A DNA stretch of 64,000 nucleotides, taken from NCBI GenBank assembly GCA_037147175.1, contig JBAWVS010000001.1:1-64000 (forward strand). The letters are read 5' to 3'. This document shows positions 9,698 to 18,776 of this stretch, one piece after another. The position numbers were made by a program, and so were the translations under genes. Source of the DNA: a bacterium (lineage in GTDB: Bacteria > Cyanobacteriota > Vampirovibrionia > Gastranaerophilales > UBA9971). The notes under the pieces were generated by a model. The model worked only from the letters and a program-made list of their open reading frames with translations, had not been told where the DNA came from and ran no database searches. Each line of letters starts with the position of its first letter. The first letter of the stretch is position 1.

Positions 9698-12226
9698 ATG
9701 TTTGAACGTTTTACCGAAAAAGCAATCAAAGTAATCATGTTGGCTCAAGAAGAGGCACGCAGACTTGGTCATAATTTTGTTGGTACAGAACAAATACTGC
9801 TCGGACTCATTGGGGAAGGAACAGGGATAGCGGCAAAAACCCTTAAAGCTATGGGAGTTAACCTTAAAGACGCAAGAATAGAAGTGGAAAAAATTATAGG
9901 ACGAGGTTCAGGCTTTGTGGCTGTTGAAATACCCTTCACTCCCAGAGCAAAACGTGTACTGGAATTGTCATGGGATGAAGCAAGACAGCTCGGACATAAT
10001 TATATCGGAACAGAACATCTTCTTTTAGGTTTAATAAGAGAAGGCGAAGGGGTTGCGACAAGAATTCTTGAAAATCTTGGAGTTGACCTTAATAAAGTAA
10101 GAAGCAACGTAATTCGGATGCTCGGCGAAACAAGAACAGGAGCACCAACTTCTGCCACTGCAAGCGGAGGAAGAAGTAAAACTCCTACGGTTGACGAGTT
10201 CGGTACAAATCTTACACAGGCAGCGCAAGAACAGCGCCTTGATCCTGTTGTAGGAAGAGAAAAAGAAATCGAAAGATTAATTCAAATTTTAGGCCGCCGC
10301 ACAAAAAACAATCCTGTTTTAATAGGAGAACCCGGTGTCGGTAAAACAGCTATTGCCGAGGGTCTTGCTTTAAGGATTGTCAATAACGAAGTGCCTGAAT
10401 TTCTTGAAGATAAAAGAATTGTCCAGCTTGACATGGGGCTTTTGGTCGCCGGTACAAAATACAGGGGCGAATTTGAGGAAAGACTCAAGAAAATTATGGA
10501 TGAAATAAGAGGAGCAGGAAATGTAATCCTCATAATCGATGAAATGCATACATTAATCGGTGCAGGTGCGGCAGAAGGAGCTATTGACGCTGCAAATATT
10601 CTTAAACCTGTCCTTTCAAGAGGAGAATTACAGGTAATAGGTGCTACAACTCTTGATGAATACAGAAAACACGTCGAAAAAGATGCCGCACTTGAAAGAA
10701 GATTTCAGCCTATCTATATTGAACAGCCTTCAGTTGATGAAGCTATCGAGATTATAAAAGGTTTAAGAACAAAATATGAAGAGCATCACAAGCTTATAAT
10801 TTCTGACGCGGCAATAGACGCGGCTGTTAAGCTTTCAGACAGATATATTACAGATAGATTTCTTCCTGATAAAGCTATCGACCTTATTGACGAAGCAAGT
10901 TCAAGAGTCAGGCTTCAAGCAAGTTCGCTTCCTCCTGAAGGAAAAGAGATTGAAAAAGACCTTAAACAGGTTATCAAAAATAAAGAACAATCCATCAGAA
11001 ATCAGGAATTCGAGAAAGCAAGCCAGTTAAGAGATAAAGAAGCTGAACTTAAAGATAAAATCAGGGAAATTTCTCAAAAATGGAAAACCGAGCAGGAAGC
11101 TAATAAATCTGTGGTAACAGAAGAAGAAATCGCGATAATTATAAGCACATGGACAGGAGTTCCTGTTACAAAACTTACAGAAACAGAATCTGAAAGACTT
11201 CTTAAGCTTGAAGAGCTGCTTCATGATAGAGTTATCGGTCAACATTCTGCTGTTGTTGCTATTTCTAAGGCAATTAGGCGGGCTCGTGTCGGACTTAAGA
11301 GTCCGAACAGACCTGTTGGAAGTTTTGCTTTCTGCGGCCCAACGGGTGTTGGTAAAACAGAACTCGCAAAAGCTCTCGCAGAATCAGTTTTTGGTTCGGA
11401 AGATAACATAATAAGAATTGACATGTCGGAGTACATGGAAAAACATGCCGTAAGCAAACTTATAGGCTCTCCTCCGGGATATGTCGGTTATAATGAAGGC
11501 GGACAGCTCACTGAAGCAGTAAGAAAGAAACCTTACTCCTTGATATTATTCGATGAAATTGAAAAAGCCCACCCTGATGTGTTTAATATGCTTCTTCAAA
11601 TCCTTGATGACGGAAGACTTACCGATTCCAGAGGGCGTGTGGTTAACTTTAAAAATACAATTATAATTATGACAAGCAACGTTGGCGCTCGAAGCATGGA
11701 AAATCCGTCAAAATTAGGGTTTGCTGTTGCCGAAAATGAGGAACAGGACAGATATGAAAAAATGAAAGACACCGTAATGGAGGAGCTTAAAAAAGCTTTC
11801 CGTCCGGAATTCCTCAACAGGCTTGATGATATAATTGTCTTTGCGCATCTTACAAGACCGGAAATCAGACAAATCGTTGATATTATGCTTTCAGATCTTC
11901 TTAAAAGACTTACTGCTCAGGAAATCAAAGTCGAGGTGCTTGAGCAGACAAAAGATTATCTTGCAGAAGAAGGCTACAGCCAGACTTATGGTGCAAGACC
12001 TCTTAGAAGGCTTATCCAGAAAAAAATCGAAGATCCGATTGCAGAAGAAATTCTTACCGGATTGTACAAAGAAGGAGATGTCTTACAGGTGAAGCTCGAA
12101 GGCAAAAAAGTTGTTTTTGAAAAAATTCAGGGGCCTCCTCCTAAAAAAGACACACCTGAAACAGAAGAAAAAGAACTTCCGGCAACTCCTGAAGCTAAAT
12201 TGACGAAAGAACAGGAAGTAGAATAA
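9698..12226 (+). CDS. clpC: ATP-dependent Clp protease ATP-binding subunit ClpC
   Basis: 842 aa from the ATG at 9698, with GGAGA 5 nt upstream; a TTG four codons earlier is rejected because it overlaps that site. Two Clp-N repeats come first, then AAA+ domain 1 with [13 protein letters not shown] and pore loop [14 protein letters not shown]-like coiled segment follows ([15 protein letters not shown]), then AAA+ domain 2 with [13 protein letters not shown] and GYVGYNEGG. The ClpP-docking LGF lies in NPSKLGFAV. This is the main Hsp100 partner of ClpP in this lineage. Confidence 0.96.
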   Translation: MFERFTEKAIKVIMLAQEEARRLGHNFVGTEQILLGLIGEGTGIAAKTLKAMGVNLKDARIEVEKIIGRGSGFVAVEIPFTPRAKRVLELSWDEARQLGHNYIGTEHLLLGLIREGEGVATRILENLGVDLNKVRSNVIRMLGETRTGAPTSATASGGRSKTPTVDEFGTNLTQAAQEQRLDPVVGREKEIERLIQILGRRTKNNPVLIGEPGVGKTAIAEGLALRIVNNEVPEFLEDKRIVQLDMGLLVAGTKYRGEFEERLKKIMDEIRGAGNVILIIDEMHTLIGAGAAEGAIDAANILKPVLSRGELQVIGATTLDEYRKHVEKDAALERRFQPIYIEQPSVDEAIEIIKGLRTKYEEHHKLIISDAAIDAAVKLSDRYITDRFLPDKAIDLIDEASSRVRLQASSLPPEGKEIEKDLKQVIKNKEQSIRNQEFEKASQLRDKEAELKDKIREISQKWKTEQEANKSVVTEEEIAIIISTWTGVPVTKLTETESERLLKLEELLHDRVIGQHSAVVAISKAIRRARVGLKSPNRPVGSFAFCGPTGVGKTELAKALAESVFGSEDNIIRIDMSEYMEKHAVSKLIGSPPGYVGYNEGGQLTEAVRKKPYSLILFDEIEKAHPDVFNMLLQILDDGRLTDSRGRVVNFKNTIIIMTSNVGARSMENPSKLGFAVAENEEQDRYEKMKDTVMEELKKAFRPEFLNRLDDIIVFAHLTRPEIRQIVDIMLSDLLKRLTAQEIKVEVLEQTKDYLAEEGYSQTYGARPLRRLIQKKIEDPIAEEILTGLYKEGDVLQVKLEGKKVVFEKIQGPPPKKDTPETEEKELPATPEAKLTKEQEVE

Positions 12227-12246
12227 TTTGGTCGAAGGAATTAATT

Positions 12247-12534
12247 ATGCCTGATGAAGACCCTAATATCAAATTATTAAAAGAATTGATCCAAAATCCA
12301 AAAATTGGAGAAATTCTGCTGCACTATAAAAAAATCACTATTGAACAATTATGCGAAGGGCTTGAACAACAAAAACAAGTAAATCTTCCTATTGGACAAA
12401 TTTTAATACAAATGAATATTATCACCGAGAATGAGCTTATCGAGCTATTATCAATACAATCTAATATTGATAAGATAGTAACTGAAAGTTACAATGAACT
12501 CGAAAAGTTAAAAAATGAAAAATCAGATATATAA
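12247..12534 (+). CDS. Small GspE-N/MshEN-like protein
   Basis: 95 aa. The central segment (GEILLHYKKITIEQLCEGLEQQ, then PIGQILIQMNIITENELIELL) resembles the N-terminal MshEN/GspE-N module of type II secretion and pilus ATPases, which pairs two helical LxxxGxI-type repeats. No ATPase follows, so it is a stand-alone module. It starts 20 bp after clpC, and its 3' end overlaps the next gene by 20 bp, so the three may be co-transcribed. The role is unknown. Confidence 0.6.
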   Translation: MPDEDPNIKLLKELIQNPKIGEILLHYKKITIEQLCEGLEQQKQVNLPIGQILIQMNIITENELIELLSIQSNIDKIVTESYNELEKLKNEKSDI

Positions 12535-13432
12535 TAAGATTTTCTCCGTCTTTATTCTTTTATTTTCAGCGGTTGTCCTCTTTGCAAGTGTAATTGTGCT
12601 TATAAAATACTTTATTGTTACATTATCAGGCTTACATGACCCCGTTTTTAAATTAGTAAAAAGTATTTTGAGTGAAGAAAATACAAAAAAAGACCTGATT
12701 CCTCAGATTATTGTTATTTTTAAGCTTATTTCGCTAATAATTTCAGGCGGACTTATTCTTGTAATTTATTCAACTCTTTCAACGGTTTTTAGCTGCATTT
12801 TTTACAAATTTTGCAGTCGAAAACATAAAACAATCAATCATCCTTTAGAATTTTCTATCATAAAAGGGATAAAATGGAATTTTTACAGGCTTTTTCTTGT
12901 ATTGATGCCGCCTTTTTTAGTCAAAGCAATAGCCACAGTTTTATTAGCTGCTTCAATTTTATTATTTAACTTTTTACTTAAAATTGTCGCCATAAGTGTT
13001 AGCCTTACTGCTTTTATAATGAGTTTCATTTCTTTTGGCCTGATGTTTTTGTTTATGTTGTCATTAATTGTTTCTTTCTGGCAGATTTTTTCAACTCTTT
13101 TTGGCACGGAAATAGCTGTCAGTGAACCTAGATTAAAAAATAAAACTATTGAAAAACGCTCTAAAAAGCTGATTTTAGCTAATCATTATAATATTTTGCT
13201 TTGTATAAGTTATTTTATGATTAATTTAATTATAATTTTTCAGATAAAATATGCCTTAACAACAGATTTTTTGATTAATTCCTTAAATCAAAAGGTTTTT
13301 AATCAGGTTATAATATTTAATTTGCTTTGTATACTTGTTTTTGAGTATTTCAAAACCTCAGGATATGTAAATTCATTAATAGAATATAATCATAAAATAT
13401 CAAAATGCCCTATAAAAGTGATTACATCTTAA
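12515..13432 (+). CDS. Multi-pass membrane protein, unknown
   Basis: 305 aa, very hydrophobic, with about six candidate membrane helices: near residues 8-32, 68-92, 130-155, 160-190, 225-245 and 265-285. There are no catalytic motifs and no family is recognised. Overlap with the preceding small gene suggests translational coupling. It is convergent with the next gene, with 7 bp between stops. Confidence 0.55.
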   Translation: MKNQIYNKIFSVFILLFSAVVLFASVIVLIKYFIVTLSGLHDPVFKLVKSILSEENTKKDLIPQIIVIFKLISLIISGGLILVIYSTLSTVFSCIFYKFCSRKHKTINHPLEFSIIKGIKWNFYRLFLVLMPPFLVKAIATVLLAASILLFNFLLKIVAISVSLTAFIMSFISFGLMFLFMLSLIVSFWQIFSTLFGTEIAVSEPRLKNKTIEKRSKKLILANHYNILLCISYFMINLIIIFQIKYALTTDFLINSLNQKVFNQVIIFNLLCILVFEYFKTSGYVNSLIEYNHKISKCPIKVITS

Positions 13433-13439
13433 AAATTTG

Positions 13440-14462
13440 TTAGGTTTTCGCTGTTGTATAACTGTTTAAAAGTTCACTGTAACGTTTTCTTTCTTTTATA
13501 TTTATATTATAGCTATTAATATTTGCCTTTTGCTCCTGAGTTGTGCTTTCAAACGGAATCAAACTTTGTAAAGAAAGTTTATTTTTAATTATAACTTTAT
13601 CATCTCTACGAAACATCATTATTAGATTGTGAGGATCATGCGTTAGTGCATAGTTATAGTCTGGATGACCAGGCATACGGACTTTATCAAAATATTTAAG
13701 TTCTTCTTGAAAAGCAGTAAAAATTGAATCAAGCGATTTTAGATTTTTAGATTTTTTCATTTTATTAATTAATTCGTCAGGTTCAGTACCAAATAAAGTT
13801 TTGATCTTTGTTGCAGCGCTGCGGGCAAATTCAGCATTTCCACCTTTACAAATTTGCAACTCATTTGATAATCCCAAAAGATACATACATTTTAATTGTT
13901 TGGAATAGAATTGATCAGCTTCAGGAGAACCACTTTCAAGAGGTCTTTTTTCATATTTAATTTCTTCAAGAGTTATTTTGCGTAAATTATTATAAAAATC
14001 TCTTACGTCTTGATTTATATATTTTTTGGCTTCGGCAAGTAGTAAATTTCTCGCCTCTTGCCCATTTTTTATTCTATCTTCGGTATTTTGTAAATTAGCT
14101 TTAATAGAGTTAATTTCTCTTTCTTCAGCAGACTTAATTCTTGAAGGACTTTCTTGACTTTCCTGAACAATCGGTTTAATTTCTTTTACAACCTGTTTTA
14201 TTTCTTTGTTAGCAGCTTTTGAAGTTCTATGGTTTTTGTAAAAATAAATAACCCCGCTTATTAAAGCTAAAGCTCCTGCTCCTATAGCAAGTAACTTGTT
14301 ATAGGCTTTTTCGGGTTTTTCCTCAACGGGTTTATTCTTAGAAAAACTTACAGTGTCTTTTATTTGAGTTTCAACAGGCGTGGATTTCTGCAAATTTACA
14401 GGCTTATTTAAAGAACTTTGTGCAAGTATATTTTTATTTAAAGAATTAGGATTTACAGACAT
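13440..14462 (-). CDS. Membrane-anchored hypothetical protein with DTVSFS-like N-terminus
   Basis: 340 aa. A polar, Asn/Gln/Pro-rich N-terminus includes KDTVSFSKNKP (about residues 37-47). One membrane helix follows (LLAIGAGALALISGVIYFY, about 58-76), then a long Lys/Glu-rich helical region. Short DTVSFS-type N-termini recur in Gastranaerophilales proteins, to my knowledge; this is one reason for the taxonomic guess. The C-terminal domain (about 150-340) is not recognised. Confidence 0.6.
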   Translation of the reverse strand: MSVNPNSLNKNILAQSSLNKPVNLQKSTPVETQIKDTVSFSKNKPVEEKPEKAYNKLLAIGAGALALISGVIYFYKNHRTSKAANKEIKQVVKEIKPIVQESQESPSRIKSAEEREINSIKANLQNTEDRIKNGQEARNLLLAEAKKYINQDVRDFYNNLRKITLEEIKYEKRPLESGSPEADQFYSKQLKCMYLLGLSNELQICKGGNAEFARSAATKIKTLFGTEPDELINKMKKSKNLKSLDSIFTAFQEELKYFDKVRMPGHPDYNYALTHDPHNLIMMFRRDDKVIIKNKLSLQSLIPFESTTQEQKANINSYNINIKERKRYSELLNSYTTAKT

Positions 14463-14523
14463 AGTTTTTTATTCCATGTTTTCTTATATATATTTAAAAA
14501 CAGGAATATTAAAAAAATTGTTA

Positions 14524-15984
14524 TTACAACTTAAAAATATTATTTCCATCACTGTCTATGGCTACAGTTACAGGAAAATTTTCTATTTTAAGCTTATAAA
14601 TAGCCTCTGCTCCAAGTTCAGGGTAGGCAATAACTTCGGCTTCTTTAATTTTGCTTGCAAGAAGACAGGCCGTTCCACCTGTTGTAATAAAATAAACCCC
14701 TTTATTCTTCTTTATGGATTCAATCACTTCTTCGTTTCTTTTTCCCTTGCCGATTGACCCTATAAGACCTCTATCCATTAAAGCTGGAGTGTATTTATCC
14801 ATTCTGGCAGCAGTTGTAGGGCCTGCCGGACCTATAATTTCGTTTTCTATCGGGGGGCAGGGGCCTACATAATAAATTATTTTATTTTTTATATCAAAAG
14901 GCAATTCTTGACCATTATTAATAGTTTCAATCATTTTTTGATGTGCCGCATCTCTTGCCGTATAGATATAACCGTTTATAGAAACCCTATCACCTGCTTT
15001 TAAGAGTTTTATTTCTTCAAAATCATCTACCTGCACTTTATTAATATTTTCTTCGACATTGGAAGTTTGTCCAAATTCGTAGTCAGGCTGAAATTTATAT
15101 TTAACTTCATCCTCAAAAACCTCGGCAAAAGCGTAACGCGAAGCATGACAGCTAAAATTTAGAGCCACCGGAAGTGCTGCAATATGGGTAGGATAGCTTA
15201 AGATGTTTACACCAAAGACTGTTGTATCTCCGCCAAATCCACTTGCCCCTATTTTAAGCTCATTTGACATTTTTAAAATTTTAAGTTCCATCTGCGAAAC
15301 TTTATCATCTGACAGCTCAAGTTCTTCTTCTGATTTTACAGGTTGCAAAAGGGCTTTTTTAGACAAAAAAGTTGCATAATCCATAGTTCCGCCTATTCCG
15401 ATTCCCAGTCTAACAGGCGGACAGGTATTTCTGGCCGAATTTTTAACGGCTTCCACCGCAAAATTTATAATTTCATCGGCTCCGGCAAAAGGTTTAAGCA
15501 TTTTAATAACACCCATGTTTTCACTACCGCAGCCCTTAATTACCAGTGAAAGTTTAATGGTATTTCCCGGAATTATTTTTGTATGAATTACGGCAGGAGC
15601 ATTTGTATTTGTATTAGTTCTTTCAAAGACAGGGTCTTGAACTATAGAATACCTGAATTTGTTTTTTGTGTAAGCTTTTTCAATCCCGAGATTTATCGCA
15701 TCTTCGAAATTGCCGCCATCCAGATGAACATTTTGACCAATTTCGGCAAAAACAACCACAAAGCCGGTATCCTGACAAATAGGTCTTTTAATTTCAGAAG
15801 CTATTTTCATGTTTTCAAGTATTTGCCACAGAACATTTTTTGATTCTGTAAAACTTTCTTTTTTATAAGCATTATAAAGTTGTTTATATACATCCTGAGA
15901 TACATATAAATTGGCGTGTTTACATAATTTTGAAACTATTTCCGTTATTTTTTCAGTGTTTATAAAACTAATATCCCTGCTCAT
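14524..15984 (-). CDS. Fumarate hydratase, class I (single-chain, iron-sulfur)
   Basis: 486 aa from the ATG at 15984. It interconverts fumarate and L-malate with an oxygen-sensitive [4Fe-4S] cluster. The alpha and beta regions are fused. The likely cluster ligands are Cys70 (RPICQDTG), Cys188 (NTCPPVRLGIGIGG) and Cys279 (NFSCHASRYAF); their spacing fits the family. The beta region has YYVGPCPP, GPAGPTTAARMD and YFITTGGTACLLA. It is monocistronic, and no clear Shine-Dalgarno is visible. Confidence 0.93.
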   Translation of the reverse strand: MSRDISFINTEKITEIVSKLCKHANLYVSQDVYKQLYNAYKKESFTESKNVLWQILENMKIASEIKRPICQDTGFVVVFAEIGQNVHLDGGNFEDAINLGIEKAYTKNKFRYSIVQDPVFERTNTNTNAPAVIHTKIIPGNTIKLSLVIKGCGSENMGVIKMLKPFAGADEIINFAVEAVKNSARNTCPPVRLGIGIGGTMDYATFLSKKALLQPVKSEEELELSDDKVSQMELKILKMSNELKIGASGFGGDTTVFGVNILSYPTHIAALPVALNFSCHASRYAFAEVFEDEVKYKFQPDYEFGQTSNVEENINKVQVDDFEEIKLLKAGDRVSINGYIYTARDAAHQKMIETINNGQELPFDIKNKIIYYVGPCPPIENEIIGPAGPTTAARMDKYTPALMDRGLIGSIGKGKRNEEVIESIKKNKGVYFITTGGTACLLASKIKEAEVIAYPELGAEAIYKLKIENFPVTVAIDSDGNNIFKL

Positions 15985-16103
15985 CAAAAAATCTTTTTTT
16001 ATTCTCTACCTACTACCAAACAACTAAGAACTTTATGATATCATTTTATTGTTAGGAAAGTAAATTAAAAAAGTTTGTATAAAAATAAGGTTTCAATGTA
16101 AAA

Positions 16104-16700
16104 ATGGCTGTACTCAAGGTTATAACTTACGGGAATAATATTTTAAGAACTCCTTCGAAAGAAGTGCTTAAAATATCAGCAAAAATTCAAAAACTTGTAG
16201 ATGACATGTTTGACACAATGTATGCAAATAACGGTGTAGGGCTTGCTGCGCCCCAGGTGGGTTTTAATTACAAAATTTTTGTGATTGATGATTCGGGAGA
16301 AGAAGAAATACCAAGACCAAAAGTTTTTATAAATCCGAGAATTGTTAAAAAAGACGGAGCGGTAAACAGCTATGAAGGTTGTTTAAGTTTTCCCGAGGTT
16401 TATATAAATGTTAGGCGTTGCGAAAATATTGTTATCAAGGCAAAGGATATAAAGGGAAGACCATTTACTGTTGAAGCAAAAGGCGGTTCTCTTTTAGCAA
16501 GGGCTATTCAGCATGAAAATGATCATCTCGAAGGAAATCTTTTTATAGATCACACCAGAAATAGGTTTGAAACAGAAAATATACTTCAAGAAAAAGGTCT
16601 TCCTTCGATAGAAGCGGAAAAACTTCTTGACGAACAGGAACTTGAAGAAAAAATTCAGAAACATGAAGCCGAAAATACTCCGGTTCCTGATTTAACGTGA
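16104..16700 (+). CDS. def: Peptide deformylase
   Basis: 198 aa. It removes the formyl group from N-terminal fMet. All three motifs are present: GVGLAAPQ (residues 44-51), EGCLSFP with metal ligand Cys93, and HENDH (His137, Glu138, His141). The C-terminus carries about 40 charged residues beyond the core domain. It lies 25 bp before fmt, so formylation and deformylation genes are paired as usual. Confidence 0.95.
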   Translation: MAVLKVITYGNNILRTPSKEVLKISAKIQKLVDDMFDTMYANNGVGLAAPQVGFNYKIFVIDDSGEEEIPRPKVFINPRIVKKDGAVNSYEGCLSFPEVYINVRRCENIVIKAKDIKGRPFTVEAKGGSLLARAIQHENDHLEGNLFIDHTRNRFETENILQEKGLPSIEAEKLLDEQELEEKIQKHEAENTPVPDLT

Positions 16701-16725
16701 TAAAAATTCATTGTAGTGGAGCAAA

Positions 16726-17724
16726 ATGAAAATAATATTTTTTGGAACCCCACAAATAGCTGTTCCATCTCTTAAATATTTGATAAAAACCTCTGATATA
16801 GAAGTTATTGCTGCAATTACGCAACCTGATAAACCTTGTGGAAGAGGAAAATGTATTTCTTCTTCCCCTATAAAGCTTGTTGCTCTCGAAAAGAATATTC
16901 CTGTATATCAGCCAACATCAATAAGAAAAGATGCAGAGTTAATAAAAACACTTAAAGAACTTGAGCCTGACTTTTTTATAACTTTTGCTTTCGGGCAGAT
17001 TTTAAGTCAAGAGCTTCTTGATATCCCGAAATTTGGTACAATTAACCTGCATGCATCGCTTTTGCCTAAATACAGAGGTGCAAACCCCATACAAGCACCT
17101 ATTATAAACGGTGATAACTATACAGGAATAACTACAATGCTTACAGAAATAGGTGTTGATACTGGACCTATCGTGCTTCAAAAGGTTATAGAAATCACAG
17201 AAAATATGGATGCTGTTGAATTAACGGAAATAATTTCCAGGTTAAGTCCTGAGTTGATTTATGAAAGCATTGTAGGTTTGTATAATGAAAAAATCAAAAC
17301 AGTTTCTCAAAAAGATGAAGAATCAACACATGCTCCAAAAGTTATAAAAGATGATGGCATTATTAATTGGAGTGAATCAGCAGTTCAAATTCACAATAAA
17401 GTAAGGGGATTAAAGCCATGGCCGTCTTGTTTTACATACATAAACAAGACTTGTATAAAAATTACAGAAACACGGCTTTGTGAGGAAAAAAATACAGAAG
17501 GAAGCTTTGGGGAAATTGTTGGCAAAACAGGAAAGGGCATTAATGTAATTACAGGAGCAGGTATACTTACTATCACAAAGGTTCAGCCTGCCTGCAAAAA
17601 GGAAATGGATGTTTTGAACTGGTATAATGGTGCAAGAATTGAAAAAGGAGCTTGTTTTAGATCCTTCTGCGAATCAGAAGCCGAATGTGCTTACGAAACT
17701 TCTTGTGAAATTTTTGAGAAATAA
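16726..17724 (+). CDS. fmt: Methionyl-tRNA formyltransferase
   Basis: 332 aa. It formylates Met-tRNAfMet with 10-formyl-THF. It has the N-terminal FFGTPQIAVPSL, the catalytic region INLHASLLPKYRGANPIQ (Asn/His) and the downstream GITTMLTEIGVDTGPI with catalytic Asp. The C-terminal OB-like domain has GLKPWPSCFTY. It is in tandem with def and ends about 70 bp before tRNA-Pro, the integration site of the inserted elements. Confidence 0.95.
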   Translation: MKIIFFGTPQIAVPSLKYLIKTSDIEVIAAITQPDKPCGRGKCISSSPIKLVALEKNIPVYQPTSIRKDAELIKTLKELEPDFFITFAFGQILSQELLDIPKFGTINLHASLLPKYRGANPIQAPIINGDNYTGITTMLTEIGVDTGPIVLQKVIEITENMDAVELTEIISRLSPELIYESIVGLYNEKIKTVSQKDEESTHAPKVIKDDGIINWSESAVQIHNKVRGLKPWPSCFTYINKTCIKITETRLCEEKNTEGSFGEIVGKTGKGINVITGAGILTITKVQPACKKEMDVLNWYNGARIEKGACFRSFCESEAECAYETSCEIFEK

Positions 17725-17796
17725 AAAAGATTGAGGATTGAAAAAACTTCTTCATCGGAATACTATTAGTAAAAGTTTGAAAATTTTATAAAAAAT

Positions 17797-17870
<74 letters not shown>

Positions 17871-17989
17871 TTCTTTTTTTAACTGCATTTCAGCAATAGC
17901 AAAGATTTTAAGATAATTTTCATGCCTGAAATCAATTTTGATATATTTATATAAATTTAAATTATTTTTATATATTTTGATGTATTGTT

Positions 17990-18011
17990 GCAACAAAATT
18001 GCAACAAAATA
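17990..18011 (+). promoter_or_regulatory. Left arm-type integrase site of element 1
   Basis: GCAACAAAATT repeated twice in tandem with an 11-bp period. The 17-bp GCAACAAAATTGCAACA recurs near the other end (27,952-27,968). The position about 120 bp inside attL and the presence at both ends suggest arm-type binding sites for the element's integrase. A short TTGTTGCAACAA palindrome overlaps its left edge. Confidence 0.55.
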
Positions 18012-18017
18012 AATTGC

Positions 18018-18233
18018 TTAATTTTCAGATTGTTTCTGCTTTATTCGTTCAATTATGTTTTTTAATTCATCATCATGAAAGACTTGATGAATTAATTCAT
18101 TTACGGACAAATCAAGGTCTTTAGCGTAGCCATTTAAAAGCTCTCTATCTTTAATGTAAATAGTAGCTTTTGTTGTGGTTTTTCCTGTTTTGGGTCTTCC
18201 TGAACCTTCTCTTGTTCCGCCACGATGAGACAT
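18018..18233 (-). CDS. CopG/RHH-like small protein
   Basis: 71 aa. The N-terminus SHRGGTREGSGRPKTGK is the Gly/Arg-rich 'GGxREGxGRPK' stretch common in plasmid and phage small DNA-binding proteins. TTKATIYIKDRELLNGYAKDLDLSVNELIHQVF then reads as a beta-strand plus two helices, the ribbon-helix-helix plan. GGAGAATT precedes the ATG. The likely role is a copy-number or transcriptional regulator of element 1. Confidence 0.6.
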   Translation of the reverse strand: MSHRGGTREGSGRPKTGKTTTKATIYIKDRELLNGYAKDLDLSVNELIHQVFHDDELKNIIERIKQKQSEN

Positions 18234-18403
18234 ATTAATTAATTCTCCTAATATTTAAAATCATTTTAGCATTTACTTTAAGAAAAGGATAATGGTTGTA
18301 AATAATCGGCTATACCCCGCCCCTTCAAGATAAACGGGTATTCTTTATTTTTACATAAGGCGGAAACCCTTTAAACAGAGGGTTTTCAGGCATGATTTTT
18401 GTT

Positions 18404-18613
18404 TTAAAAGCCTTTGAAAAAATCTTCTAAAGAAATTTCTAGTGCTTCAGTTATTTTATAAAGAGTAGCAACTTTAAGTTCACTTTTAGCACTTTCTATT
18501 TCGCTTAGTGTGCTTTTGCTAATTTCGCTAAAATAAGCTAATTTTTCAAGAGTTAAACCTTGCTTTGTTCTTAGTTCTATTATTCTATTAGCGATTTTTT
18601 CGTTTAAATTCAT
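18404..18613 (-). CDS. XRE-family (Cro/C1-type) HTH regulator
   Basis: 69 aa, a single helix-turn-helix domain: RIIELRTKQGLTLEKLAYFSEISKSTLSEIESAKSELKVATLYKITEALEISLEDFF. It is divergent from the envelope operon starting at 18,777. A perfect 14-bp palindrome lies in the intervening region, so it may repress both directions. Downstream, an AAACCCT/AGGGTTT hairpin (18,364-18,385) could end its transcript. Confidence 0.85.
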   Translation of the reverse strand: MNLNEKIANRIIELRTKQGLTLEKLAYFSEISKSTLSEIESAKSELKVATLYKITEALEISLEDFFKGF

Positions 18614-18668
18614 TATTAATTCCGCATTTATGATGTGTTTATAATAATGAATTTTCTTGCTACAATGG

Positions 18669-18682
18669 TTCGGTCGACCGAA
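18669..18682. promoter_or_regulatory. Palindromic candidate operator
   Basis: TTCGGTCGACCGAA, a perfect 14-bp palindrome and GC-rich against an AT-rich background. It lies 56 bp before the XRE gene start and about 95 bp before the divergent lipoprotein gene. It is a natural site for the dimeric XRE regulator. Confidence 0.55.
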
Positions 18683-18776
18683 TAACGAAGAATAATATTT
18701 GTCATTTTAATTGAATGTATATTTATATTATAGTTGTATAAATAAATTTAAGAAAATATAGTGAGAGTTGTTTATT